Source of the DNA: an uncultured Bacteroidota bacterium
Lineage (GTDB): Bacteria; Bacteroidota; Bacteroidia; Flavobacteriales; Flavobacteriaceae
Assembly: GCA_913047695.1 (NCBI GenBank)
Contig: CAJWUI010000002.1
Coordinates: forward strand, 186,001 to 250,000
DNA length: 64,000 nucleotides
Direction: 5' to 3'
Positions 1 to 8,229 of the stretch are shown one piece after another. Position 1 is the stretch's first letter; each line of letters begins with the position of its first letter. Under the pieces are notes generated by a model. It was given only the letters and a program-made list of their open reading frames with translations, did no database searches and was not told the origin of the DNA. Position numbers and translations under genes: made by a program.

Positions 1-267
1 GTCGAAAAAGTAGATTCAATTCAAGAATTAATAAATTCATTAACATTAAAAAGTTATTTATTTACAGCTAATTTTGCTATAAATAATGCTGATTACGAAG
101 TTGCACCATATTTGGCATTGAATAAAATAGGTGATGCAAAACTTAAAATATTAGAGGCCATAGAACAAAAATTATCTCCACAGATTAGGAAGTCTAAATA
201 TGGAAAAAGATTTATTGAATTTCTAGAGATTAAAAAAAGTAGAGATACTACAAGCACTAAAAATTAA
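1..267 (+). CDS. C-terminal part of a DUF4369-like protein (5' end outside window)
   Basis: Frame 1 is open from the first base to a TAA at 265-267 and gives 88 residues. The helical, Lys/Leu-rich sequence with LSPQIRKSKYGKRF resembles the linker that follows the N-terminal DUF4369 domain in Bacteroidetes TlpA-like proteins. The protein ends here, so it lacks the C-terminal thioredoxin domain that usually follows. The family call rests on pattern memory only. The function is unknown. Confidence 0.45.
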   Translation, partial: VEKVDSIQELINSLTLKSYLFTANFAINNADYEVAPYLALNKIGDAKLKILEAIEQKLSPQIRKSKYGKRFIEFLEIKKSRDTTSTKN

Positions 268-303
268 TTTGTCTTTTTCCTAAAATTTAATTTATTTTTA
301 GTT

Positions 304-320
304 TTTAACTTTAAGTTAAA
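304..320. promoter_or_regulatory. 17-bp perfect palindrome, candidate operator of the fucose operon
   Basis: TTTAACTT-T-AAGTTAAA is an 8-bp perfect inverted repeat around one central base, 71 bp upstream of the first gene of the fucose operon. The one-base centre makes a full RNA hairpin impossible and only a weak A/U stem could form, so a protein-binding site is likelier than a terminator. No regulator gene is in the window, so the binding protein is unknown. Confidence 0.4.
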
Positions 321-391
321 TCAATTCAGAACCCATTAAAATGCTTAATTATTATTGGATTTTTTAGAATAGTTTTACTTTTAAGTTGGTA

Positions 392-2059
392 ATGACTCTA
401 TTAAAAAATAAAATATTAAAAATCCATCCTAAAGACAATATAATTGTTGCTCTTATTGATTTAAAAGCGGGAGAAATTATCACCTATCAGGGCAAGGAGA
501 TTTCCTTAATAACGGATGTTAATAAGAAACATAAGTTTGCAAATAAAAATCTGGATAAAGGACAGGATATTTACCTTTATGGGGTAATAGTTGGAAAAGC
601 TACAAAACAAATTAAAAAAGGAGAGGCCATTAATACACAAAATATTTCTCATCACACACAAGAGTATTACTTACCAAAAAGTATAAAAAGGATATATAAA
701 CCTAATTTATCTAATAATCATTATAGTAGCAAAACCTTTGATGGTTATCATAGAGAAGATGGAAAAGTGGGAACAGAAAATAATTGGCTTGTAATTCCAC
801 TTGTATTTTGTCAAAATCGAAATATAGATGAATTAAAAAAAGCTTTGTTAGGTGGTTTAGGGTATGAAACTAAAAGGAAAAGAGCTTTCGATCTTGAAAG
901 GTTAATCTCACATTTCAAATCTGGTGCAACCAAGTCAGAATTACTTGATCAGAATGTATTATCATCTGAAAAAAACAATTCAAAAAAACCATTATTTTCA
1001 AATGTCGATGGGATATATTTTATAACCCATGAGGGTGGTTGTGGAGGTTCAAAATATGATTCTGCTAGCCTTTGCAATTTAATTGCAGGGTATATTAATA
1101 ATCCAAATGTCGCAGGAGCGACTATACTAAGTCTAGGATGTCAACACGCTCAAATAAGTCTTTTGGAAAAATCATTAAAAAGAATAGCTCCAGATCTTAA
1201 AAAAACAATCTTCTTAATGGAACAGCAAAAAAGCAATTCAGAAGAAGAATTTTTAGCAGAATGTATTAAAAAAACATTTATTGGTCTTATTGAAGCTAAT
1301 AAAATTGAACGTAGACCTGCATCCATAAGTAAACTTACCTTAGGTTTGGAGTGTGGAGGATCAGATGGTTTTTCTGGAATTTCAGCAAATCCAGTTTTGG
1401 GATTTGTTTCTGATTTGGTTGTTGAACACGGTGGCTCTGCAATTTTGTCTGAATTCCCTGAATTAAATGGAGTCGAACAGGAGCTTATAAATAGGTGTAC
1501 AAATCTTGAAAAAGCAAAAAAATTCAAAACTCTAATGCAAAATTATAATAAAAAAGCAACTGCCTTAGGAGCTGGTTTTGATTCTAATCCATCTCCGGGT
1601 AATATTAAAGATGGTTTAATTACAGATGCTATTAAATCAGCTGGAGCTGCAAAAAAAGGGGGTACTTCTCCTGTTGTGGACGTCTTAGACTATACTGAGC
1701 AAAGTAGTATTCCAGGTTTAAATCTTTTGTGTACTCCAGGAAATGACGTTGAATCAACTACTGCACTTGCAGGTTCAGGGGCTAATATTATTTTATTTAC
1801 TACTGGTTTGGGAACTCCTACTGGAAATCCTGCAGTCCCTGTTTTAAAAGTTTCTTCCAATACAAGTTTGTATAATAATATGGCTGATATTATTGATTTT
1901 AATACTGGTACAATAATTGATGGAACAAGCAACATTAAAGATTGTGGAGAAAAACTTTTAAATTTTATCTTGGAAGTGGCAAGTGGAAGAGTAAAAGTTT
2001 GTGCTCGGAAACTAGGCCAGAATGATTTCATTCCTTGGAAAAGAGGCATGTCACTTTAA
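392..2059 (+). CDS. UxaA-family sugar-acid dehydratase, predicted L-fuconate dehydratase
   Basis: Predicted to dehydrate L-fuconate to 2-keto-3-deoxy-L-fuconate. A SAF-like domain (about residues 1-95) precedes the UxaA catalytic domain. Conserved blocks seen are HEGGCGG near residue 213, LGCQ, LECGGSDG, GGTSPVVDVLDY and TTGLGTPTGNP; the Cys/His residues in them are the family's likely metal-site ligands. ATG 392 is taken as the start, though a TTG two codons upstream is also open. At 555 aa it is somewhat longer than E. coli altronate dehydratase. It is first in an eight-gene operon. The family is clear. The substrate is inferred, because well-characterised L-fuconate dehydratases belong to the enolase superfamily, and altronate or galactarate remain alternatives. 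Confidence 0.8.
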   Translation: MTLLKNKILKIHPKDNIIVALIDLKAGEIITYQGKEISLITDVNKKHKFANKNLDKGQDIYLYGVIVGKATKQIKKGEAINTQNISHHTQEYYLPKSIKRIYKPNLSNNHYSSKTFDGYHREDGKVGTENNWLVIPLVFCQNRNIDELKKALLGGLGYETKRKRAFDLERLISHFKSGATKSELLDQNVLSSEKNNSKKPLFSNVDGIYFITHEGGCGGSKYDSASLCNLIAGYINNPNVAGATILSLGCQHAQISLLEKSLKRIAPDLKKTIFLMEQQKSNSEEEFLAECIKKTFIGLIEANKIERRPASISKLTLGLECGGSDGFSGISANPVLGFVSDLVVEHGGSAILSEFPELNGVEQELINRCTNLEKAKKFKTLMQNYNKKATALGAGFDSNPSPGNIKDGLITDAIKSAGAAKKGGTSPVVDVLDYTEQSSIPGLNLLCTPGNDVESTTALAGSGANIILFTTGLGTPTGNPAVPVLKVSSNTSLYNNMADIIDFNTGTIIDGTSNIKDCGEKLLNFILEVASGRVKVCARKLGQNDFIPWKRGMSL

Positions 2060-2069
2060 ATGCAACAGA

Positions 2070-2855
2070 ATGAATAAAAAATTTTCTCTAAAGAATAAAA
2101 CCGCTCTTGTAACTGGTGGCGGAAGTGGAATTGGCCAAGCTATTTCATTAACCCTTTCCTCACAGGATGCATTTGTACATGTATTGGATAATCAATTTGA
2201 ATCTGCATTGGAAACAGTAAATGATATAAAAAAAAATAACTTTATTGGAGTGGCTCACCAATGTGATGTTTCAAACATTCAAGAAGTCAATCAAGTTATC
2301 CTTGAAATATACAAAACATCAAATATTGATATTCTTATTAATAACGCTGGAATTGCTCATGTTGGGAATATAGAAAATTGCCAAGAAGAAGACCTGGATA
2401 GATTGTATAATGTGAATATAAAAGGAGTTTATAATTGTTCAAAAGCTGTTATTCCATATATGAAAAAAAATAAAAACGGGGTGATTATTAATCTTGCCTC
2501 TATAGCCTCTAGTGTTGGGATTAGTGACAGGTTTGCATACTCTATGACAAAGGGTGCTGTTCTAACTATGACATATTCAATTGCTAAAGATTACGTGAAA
2601 GATAATATTAGATGTAATTGTATTTCACCAGCCCGAGTTCATACTCCCTTTGTAGACGGATTTATAAAAAAAAATTATCCGAATGAAGAAAAAAAAATGT
2701 TTAAAAACCTATCAAAAACTCAACCTATCGGACGCATGGGAACCCCACAAGAGATTGCGGACCTTGCTTTATATCTTTGTTCTGAGGAAGCAAAATTTAT
2801 TACAGGGTCAAATTTTGCAATTGATGGAGGATTTGTAACTCTTAATTCACAATAA
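2070..2855 (+). CDS. SDR dehydrogenase, predicted 2-keto-3-deoxy-L-fuconate 4-dehydrogenase
   Basis: Classical short-chain dehydrogenase of 261 aa. It has the cofactor motif TGGGSGIG near the N terminus, NNAG, an active-site Ser in NLASIAS, and the intact catalytic YSMTK. It ends with the usual SDR tail GGFVTLNSQ. In the fucose pathway it should oxidise 2-keto-3-deoxy-L-fuconate to the 2,4-diketo acid with NAD+. The open frame reaches back into the dehydratase gene, but ATG 2070, ten bases after the dehydratase stop, places the cofactor motif at the normal distance. It lies one base before the FAH-type hydrolase, which would take its product. The SDR call is firm; the substrate comes from context. 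Confidence 0.85.
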   Translation: MNKKFSLKNKTALVTGGGSGIGQAISLTLSSQDAFVHVLDNQFESALETVNDIKKNNFIGVAHQCDVSNIQEVNQVILEIYKTSNIDILINNAGIAHVGNIENCQEEDLDRLYNVNIKGVYNCSKAVIPYMKKNKNGVIINLASIASSVGISDRFAYSMTKGAVLTMTYSIAKDYVKDNIRCNCISPARVHTPFVDGFIKKNYPNEEKKMFKNLSKTQPIGRMGTPQEIADLALYLCSEEAKFITGSNFAIDGGFVTLNSQ

Positions 2856-2856
2856 T

Positions 2857-3720
2857 ATGAAACTTATTAGATTTGGCAGTCTCAAAAAAGAAAAACCTGG
2901 TGTTTTAACATCCGAAGGAAAGCGAATTGATGTTTCTGATTTTGTATCGGATTATGATGAAAAATTTTTCGAAGAAGAAGGTTATGAAAGTCTAAAAAAA
3001 TGGCTTTATCTAAATGAAAATTCTTGCCCTACAGTTGATGAAAATGTAAGATGGGGTTCTCCTCTTGCAAGGCCTTCAAAAATTGTCTGTGTGGGATTAA
3101 ATTATGCCAAACATGCTAGAGAAAGTGGAATGGAAATACCAAAAGAACCTGTTTTATTTTTCAAATCAACTTCGGCAATTGTAGGACCATATGATCCAAT
3201 TATAATACCCAAAGGAAGTATTAAAACAGACTGGGAGGTAGAACTTGCAATAGTAATTAGTAAAAAAGCTTCTTATGTGTCGGAGGATGAAGCTTTAAAA
3301 CATGTTGCAGGTTATGTCCTCCATAATGATGTAAGTGAGCGTTCTTTTCAATTGGAGCGATCAGGACAGTGGGTAAAGGGTAAAAGTAGTGATAGCTTTG
3401 CACCTATCGGTCCATTTATTGCCACCAGTGATGAAATTTTAGATCCAAATAATCTTAATCTTTGGCTTAAGCTAAATGGAGTAATTATGCAAGATAGTAA
3501 TACATCCGATTTTATTTTTAATGCTCAAGAAGTAATAAGTCATATTAGTCAATTTATGACTTTACTTCCAGGTGACATTATTTCAACAGGAACACCCTTT
3601 GGGGTTGGCTTAGGATTAAACCCACCAAAATATTTAAAAGAAGGAGATGAAGTTGAACTAGGTATTGAAGGTCTGGGGATTTCAAAACAAAAATGTGTAG
3701 CTTTTAAAAATGATAATTGA
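2857..3720 (+). CDS. FAH-family hydrolase, predicted 2,4-diketo-3-deoxy-L-fuconate hydrolase
   Basis: Fumarylacetoacetate-hydrolase-family protein of 287 aa. A variable N-terminal part (about 1-75) leads into the catalytic domain with VGLNYAKHARE, PVLFFKSTSAIVGP, WEVELAIVI, HNDVSER, KSSDSFAPIGP and LLPGDIISTGTPFGVG. The E-x-E pair in WEVELA and the Asp in HNDVS are the expected divalent-metal ligands. In this pathway it cleaves the diketo acid to pyruvate and L-lactate. It begins one base after the upstream SDR stop and overlaps the next gene by 11 bp, which points to tight translational coupling. Confidence 0.85.
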   Translation: MKLIRFGSLKKEKPGVLTSEGKRIDVSDFVSDYDEKFFEEEGYESLKKWLYLNENSCPTVDENVRWGSPLARPSKIVCVGLNYAKHARESGMEIPKEPVLFFKSTSAIVGPYDPIIIPKGSIKTDWEVELAIVISKKASYVSEDEALKHVAGYVLHNDVSERSFQLERSGQWVKGKSSDSFAPIGPFIATSDEILDPNNLNLWLKLNGVIMQDSNTSDFIFNAQEVISHISQFMTLLPGDIISTGTPFGVGLGLNPPKYLKEGDEVELGIEGLGISKQKCVAFKNDN

Positions 3721-4534
3721 TAGCCATCAACATTTTTGGAATTATAATCCTGAAAGAGATACCTGGATAGATGAATCAATGCAAGTGTTAAAAAAAAATT
3801 TCCTTCCAAAGAACTTAAAACCAATTTTAATAAATAATGGAATTGATGGCTGTATTTCTGTTCAAGCCGACCAATCATACCTAGAAACAGAGTTTTTACT
3901 AAAATGTGCCTCAAACAACAAGTTTATTAAGGGTGTTGTTGGTTGGGTTGATTTATGTTCACCTAATCTAGAAAAAAAATTAGAAAAGTACACTTCAGAC
4001 AAAATATTTAAGGGTGTAAGACACATTGTTCAATCTGAAAGTCCCGAATATTTACTTAGGAAGGATGTTCAATCTGGAATATCAAAATTATCAAAATTCA
4101 ATCTTACTTTTGATTTATTGGTTACTCCAATCCAGCTGCAATCGGCAATTAAATTGGTTAAAATTTTCCCTAATCAAAAATTTGTTCTAGATCATATTGC
4201 GAAACCTCGTATTTCTGAACCTTTAAATAAAACTTGGGTGAGTGACATAATTAATTTATCGAAATGTAGTAACGTCTTTTGTAAGATTTCAGGATTAGTT
4301 ACTGAAACGAAAGGATATAATTTTTCTGAAACCGATTTTTTGCCTTTTCTAGATGTAATATTTAAATATTTTGGTTTCGATAGAATAATGTACGGCTCTG
4401 ATTGGCCTGTTTGTTTACTAGCGGCAGACTACAAAAAAGTACTCGAGATAATTAGCAATTATTTAATGAGTTACGATTTAAAAATTAGACAAAAAATAAT
4501 GGGAACAAACGCTAAAATATTTTATAACTTATAG
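3710..4534 (+). CDS. Amidohydrolase-2 family L-fuconolactonase
   Basis: TIM-barrel metal-dependent lactonase of 274 aa. The N-terminal HQHFW carries the first metal-binding His pair. GVVGWVDL, FKGVRHIVQ, LDHIAKP and the C-terminal YGSDWPVC (catalytic Asp) are signatures of the L-fuconolactone/L-rhamnonolactone hydrolase group. It should hydrolyse L-fucono-lactone to L-fuconate in the cytoplasm; there is no signal peptide. Its start overlaps the FAH hydrolase by 11 bp, and the fucose dehydrogenase that makes its substrate follows 5 bp downstream. Confidence 0.87.
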   Translation: MIIDSHQHFWNYNPERDTWIDESMQVLKKNFLPKNLKPILINNGIDGCISVQADQSYLETEFLLKCASNNKFIKGVVGWVDLCSPNLEKKLEKYTSDKIFKGVRHIVQSESPEYLLRKDVQSGISKLSKFNLTFDLLVTPIQLQSAIKLVKIFPNQKFVLDHIAKPRISEPLNKTWVSDIINLSKCSNVFCKISGLVTETKGYNFSETDFLPFLDVIFKYFGFDRIMYGSDWPVCLLAADYKKVLEIISNYLMSYDLKIRQKIMGTNAKIFYNL

Positions 4535-4539
4535 TTAAA

Positions 4540-5322
4540 ATGGATTTAGGATTAAAGGGAAAAATAATAATCGTAACCGGAGGCTCAAAAGGTATTGGTT
4601 CTGGTATTGTTTCAGTTTTGTCAGAGGAGGGTGCTATACCTGTTATTGTAGGCAGAGATAAAGACACTATTCTAAGTACCGTAAATAAATATAGAGAAAG
4701 AAATTATCAAGTTGGATATGCATTTGCAGAATTGACCGACCCAAAGCAATGTGAGCGAGCTGTAAAAAAAATAATTGATGACTTTGAGAAAATTGACGGT
4801 TTAGTAAATAATGCAGGGGTAAATGATGGAGTAGGTTTAGAAAAGGGGACGTATGAAGATTTTTTAAATTCAATAAATAAGAACATCGCTCACTATTATA
4901 AAATGGCTCAGCTAGTGTTGCCTGAACTTAAAAAAAACAAGGGTGCAATTGTAAACATTGGATCAAAGGTATCGGTTACTGGACAAGGTGGAACATCAGG
5001 TTATGCAGCCGCATGCGGTGGAAGAAACACCTTGACTAGAGAATGGGCAGTAGAATTAATACCTTATTCGATAAGAGTTAATAGTGTGATTGTTGCAGAA
5101 TGCTATACACCTTTATATAAAAAATGGATAGAAAGTTTTGAAGATCCAAAAGAAAAACTTGTCTCAATAACTAATAAAATTCCATTAGATAAGCGAATGA
5201 CAACAATTGAAGAAATTGCTAATACAGTCGCTTTTTTGATCTCAGAAAAATCGAGCCATACAACTGGCCAATTGATCTACGTTGATGGTGGTTATACTCA
5301 TTTAGATCGAGCAATTTTTTAA
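4540..5322 (+). CDS. SDR-family predicted L-fucose dehydrogenase with catalytic Lys replaced by Cys
   Basis: SDR protein of 260 aa with TGGSKGIGSGI, NNAGVNDG and a C-terminal tail with GQLIYVDGGYTH. In context it should oxidise L-fucose to L-fuconolactone. The active-site Ser (S142) and Tyr (Y155) have the normal 13-residue spacing, but the Lys four residues after Tyr is Cys159: the sequence reads GYAAACGGRN. LTREWAVEL and VAECYTPLY match what I recall of a Bacteroidetes/Firmicutes subgroup in which this position is also not Lys. The fold is certain. The enzyme activity is inferred from position between the lactonase and the mutarotase. Confidence 0.75.
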   Translation: MDLGLKGKIIIVTGGSKGIGSGIVSVLSEEGAIPVIVGRDKDTILSTVNKYRERNYQVGYAFAELTDPKQCERAVKKIIDDFEKIDGLVNNAGVNDGVGLEKGTYEDFLNSINKNIAHYYKMAQLVLPELKKNKGAIVNIGSKVSVTGQGGTSGYAAACGGRNTLTREWAVELIPYSIRVNSVIVAECYTPLYKKWIESFEDPKEKLVSITNKIPLDKRMTTIEEIANTVAFLISEKSSHTTGQLIYVDGGYTHLDRAIF

Positions 5323-5337
5323 CAAATTCACTAAAAC

Positions 5338-5688
5338 ATGGAATTCAACGATAAAAAAAAATATTGTTTTGCATTGGATTTAAAAAATGATCCGGAAAAA
5401 ATTCAGGCCTACATTGATCATCATAAAGGGGTATGGCCAGAGATTAAAGAAAGTATTAAAAATGCTGGGATTAATCAACTTGAGATTTTTCATACTCATA
5501 ATCGTCTATTCATGATTGTTGAAGGAAATAAAGATTTCTCTCTCCAAAAAAAGTCTAAAATGGATTCGGAAAATCCTTTTGTACAAAAATGGGAAGAAAT
5601 AATGTGGGAGTACCAAAAATCACTACCCAATACAAAAAAAGGTACTAAATGGGTATTAATGGAAAAAATTTATGACCTAGATAAATAA
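5338..5688 (+). CDS. RhaM-like (DUF718) mutarotase, probably acting on L-fucose
   Basis: A 116-residue protein of the L-rhamnose mutarotase family: CFALDLKNDPE, YIDHHKGVWPEI with the conserved His, QLEIFHTHNRLFMIVE and WEEIMWEYQ. The family interconverts alpha and beta anomers of 6-deoxy sugars. Inside a fucose operon the likely substrate is L-fucose, supplying the anomer the dehydrogenase uses. It is not homologous to FucU. It lies 15 bp after the SDR and 28 bp before the permease. Confidence 0.85.
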   Translation: MEFNDKKKYCFALDLKNDPEKIQAYIDHHKGVWPEIKESIKNAGINQLEIFHTHNRLFMIVEGNKDFSLQKKSKMDSENPFVQKWEEIMWEYQKSLPNTKKGTKWVLMEKIYDLDK

Positions 5689-5716
5689 TTTATTAAATGA
5701 AAGCTCATTAATCATC

Positions 5717-7012
5717 ATGATTGAAAAATCATCAGCTTTAGTTTCTAAAAAAGTATTAACACCTTTTATATTAGTTACTTCACTTTTTGCTCTTTGGGGG
5801 TTTGCAAATGACATAACAAATCCAATGGTGGCTGCGTTTGGAACACTTATGGAACTTTCAAACTCAAAAGCAGCTTGGGTTCAATTAGCATTTTATGGTG
5901 GCTATGCAACTATGGCTATACCAGCTGCAATGTTTGTAAGAAGATTTAATTATAAAAAAGGAATTATTCTCGGTTTAGCATTATATTCAATAGGTGCTCT
6001 TCTATTTTATCCAGCTGCTAAGTTTGAAGCATTTGGATATTTTTTGATATCACTATATATATTGACATTTGGATTAGCTTTTTTAGAAACAACTGCTAGT
6101 CCATATATAATGTCGATGGGTGAAGACGAAACTGCAACTCGAAGATTAAATTTAGCACAAGCCTTCAATCCCTTTGGATCTCTATTGGGTATGTTTGTAG
6201 CTTCAAATTTTATTCTTTCAAAATTAAAATCAGATCAAAGAGATATTTCAGGTGAAATAATATTTAATTCATTGGGGAATGCTGAAAAAGCGATAATTAG
6301 AACGCATGATTTAAGTATTATAAGTATGCCTTACATCATTCTAGGATTTATTGTAGCTGCGATGTTAGTATTGATTACGATTACTAAAATGCCATCAAAA
6401 ATTAGCGAATCAGATTTATCTAATGATTTAGCTGCATTTAAAAGATTGTTCAGAAATGCTAATTATAGAGAAGGAGTAATTAGCCAAATGTTTTATGTAG
6501 GAGCACAAATAATGTGTTGGACATTTATAATACAATATGCTGATAAATTAGGGATGCCGAAAGCTCAGGCTCAGAATTATAACATTTTAGCAATGACTAT
6601 TTTTTTAACTAGTAGATTTTTGTGTACTTATTTAATGAAATTTATAAGCTCAAAAAAATTGTTAACACTATTTGCAGTTGGAGGAATAATCTCAATTTTA
6701 GGTGTAATTTTTTTAAAAGACATCAAGGGGCTTTATTTTCTAGTGGCCACTTCTGCATTTATGTCTTTAATGTTTCCAACAATCTATGGTTTAGCACTTC
6801 ATGGTTTAGGAAATGATACTTCTCTGGGAGCGGCAGGACTTGTGATGGCAATTGTTGGTGGAGCACTAATGCCTCCTCTACAGGGATGGATCGTAGACTT
6901 AGAAACTGTTGGTAATTACAAAGCAGTAAATATTTCATTTGTTTTACCTTTGATTTGTTTTTGTGTTATTATGATTTATGGATACCGAACTTTAAAAATT
7001 CATAAAAATTAA
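5717..7012 (+). CDS. fucP: L-fucose:H+ symporter, MFS permease
   Basis: A 431-residue MFS transporter with about twelve hydrophobic segments. ALWGFANDITNPM and LAFLETTASPYI carry the Asp and Glu that correspond to the protonation/sugar-binding residues of E. coli FucP. FNPFGSLLGMF is also a FucP-group block. It would bring L-fucose across the inner membrane with a proton. Its place inside the fucose operon supports the substrate, although FucP-like proteins can also carry glucose or galactose. Confidence 0.88.
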   Translation: MIEKSSALVSKKVLTPFILVTSLFALWGFANDITNPMVAAFGTLMELSNSKAAWVQLAFYGGYATMAIPAAMFVRRFNYKKGIILGLALYSIGALLFYPAAKFEAFGYFLISLYILTFGLAFLETTASPYIMSMGEDETATRRLNLAQAFNPFGSLLGMFVASNFILSKLKSDQRDISGEIIFNSLGNAEKAIIRTHDLSIISMPYIILGFIVAAMLVLITITKMPSKISESDLSNDLAAFKRLFRNANYREGVISQMFYVGAQIMCWTFIIQYADKLGMPKAQAQNYNILAMTIFLTSRFLCTYLMKFISSKKLLTLFAVGGIISILGVIFLKDIKGLYFLVATSAFMSLMFPTIYGLALHGLGNDTSLGAAGLVMAIVGGALMPPLQGWIVDLETVGNYKAVNISFVLPLICFCVIMIYGYRTLKIHKN

Positions 7013-7017
7013 GTTTT

Positions 7018-8175
7018 ATGAAAACAGACATTCATTACATAAATAGTAAATACCCCTCAATACCTGACTTGAGGGATAAAGCTAAAACCAAAATTCCCAA
7101 ATTTGCTTTTGAATATTTAGATGGTGGTTGTAATGATGATGTAAGCTTAAAACGCAACACACAAAGAATTCGAGAAATTGAGTTAAAACCTAAATATTTA
7201 GTTCCATACAAGAGTCCAGATTTAAATGTAAATCTATTTGGTGAAATTTATGATTCACCCTTTGGAATTGCACCTATTGGACTACAGGGATTGATGTGGC
7301 CTAAAGCACCTGAAATTCTTGCAAGAGCAGCATTTAATCATAATATTCCCTTTATTTTAAGCACTGTGTCTACATCAAGTATAGAGACTATTTCTGAAAT
7401 AACTAATGGGAAATTCTGGTTTCAATTATATCATCCAGCTGAAGAAAGTGTAACTAAAGATTTATTGAAAAGAGCTGAATTTTCTGGTTGCAAAGTTTTA
7501 ATAATTCTTGCTGATGTTCCCTCTTTCGGTTACCGGCCTAGAGACATAAGAAATGGGTTAGCAATGCCCCCAAAATTTACGCTTAAAAATATAATACAGG
7601 TTTTAAAAAAGCCTGAGTGGGCTTTGAATACTTTAATAAATGGGCAACCATCATTTGAGGTTTTAAAGCCATACATGCCAAAGAGTTTAAATTTAAAACA
7701 ATTAGCAAAATTTATGGATAGTACTTTTTCGGGTAGATTAAATGAAGAAAAAATTAAAAAGCTTCGCGATAGTTGGAAAGGTAAATTAGTAATTAAAGGG
7801 ACTGAATCTGTTCATGATATTGAAAAAGCTTACAAATTGGGAATTGATGGTGTTATAATATCTAATCATGGTGGAAGGCAAGTTGACGTTGGACAGTCAA
7901 CTGTAGATTCATTAAAGACTATAGCCCCGATATATAAGGATAAATTAAAAATAATGATGGATAGTGGAATTCGAGGGGGGGCTGATATTGCCAGAGTTTT
8001 AGGAGTAGGAGCAGATTTTACATTTTTGGGAAGGTCATTTATGTATGGTGTTTCTGCTCTTGGATCAAAAGGGGGCAATCATACTATATCTATAATTAAA
8101 AAGGAATTAAATCAGATTATGGAACAATTAGGGTGTAGTAAAGTAAAAGATTTTGTCGATACTAGAATTAGTTAG
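7018..8175 (+). CDS. lldD: FMN-dependent L-lactate (alpha-hydroxy-acid) dehydrogenase
   Basis: LldD/glycolate-oxidase-family flavoprotein of 385 aa. Seen are FEYLDGG, the FMN-binding region around GIAPIGLQGL, the conserved arginines in YRPRDIRNG, the active-site His-Gly-Gly-Arg in SNHGGRQ, and the phosphate-binding DSGIRGG and ADFTFLGR. It should oxidise L-lactate to pyruvate and pass electrons to the quinone pool. As the last gene of the operon, five bases after fucP, it fits the L-lactate released by the FAH hydrolase. An oxidase or mandelate-type activity cannot be excluded from sequence alone. Confidence 0.85.
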   Translation: MKTDIHYINSKYPSIPDLRDKAKTKIPKFAFEYLDGGCNDDVSLKRNTQRIREIELKPKYLVPYKSPDLNVNLFGEIYDSPFGIAPIGLQGLMWPKAPEILARAAFNHNIPFILSTVSTSSIETISEITNGKFWFQLYHPAEESVTKDLLKRAEFSGCKVLIILADVPSFGYRPRDIRNGLAMPPKFTLKNIIQVLKKPEWALNTLINGQPSFEVLKPYMPKSLNLKQLAKFMDSTFSGRLNEEKIKKLRDSWKGKLVIKGTESVHDIEKAYKLGIDGVIISNHGGRQVDVGQSTVDSLKTIAPIYKDKLKIMMDSGIRGGADIARVLGVGADFTFLGRSFMYGVSALGSKGGNHTISIIKKELNQIMEQLGCSKVKDFVDTRIS

Positions 8176-8229
8176 TATTTGTAATACTTAAGTTTTAAAT
8201 CGGAATTCCTATTTTTAGTACTTCTCGAC

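Noticed and set aside
1150-1527. Long minus-strand ORF inside the dehydratase gene
   Set aside because: Shadow of the conserved UxaA frame; low-complexity translation without motifs.
8174-8188. AGTATT-TGT-AATACT repeat after the lactate dehydrogenase gene
   Set aside because: A six-base AT-rich stem with a three-base loop overlapping the stop codon is too weak to call a terminator.
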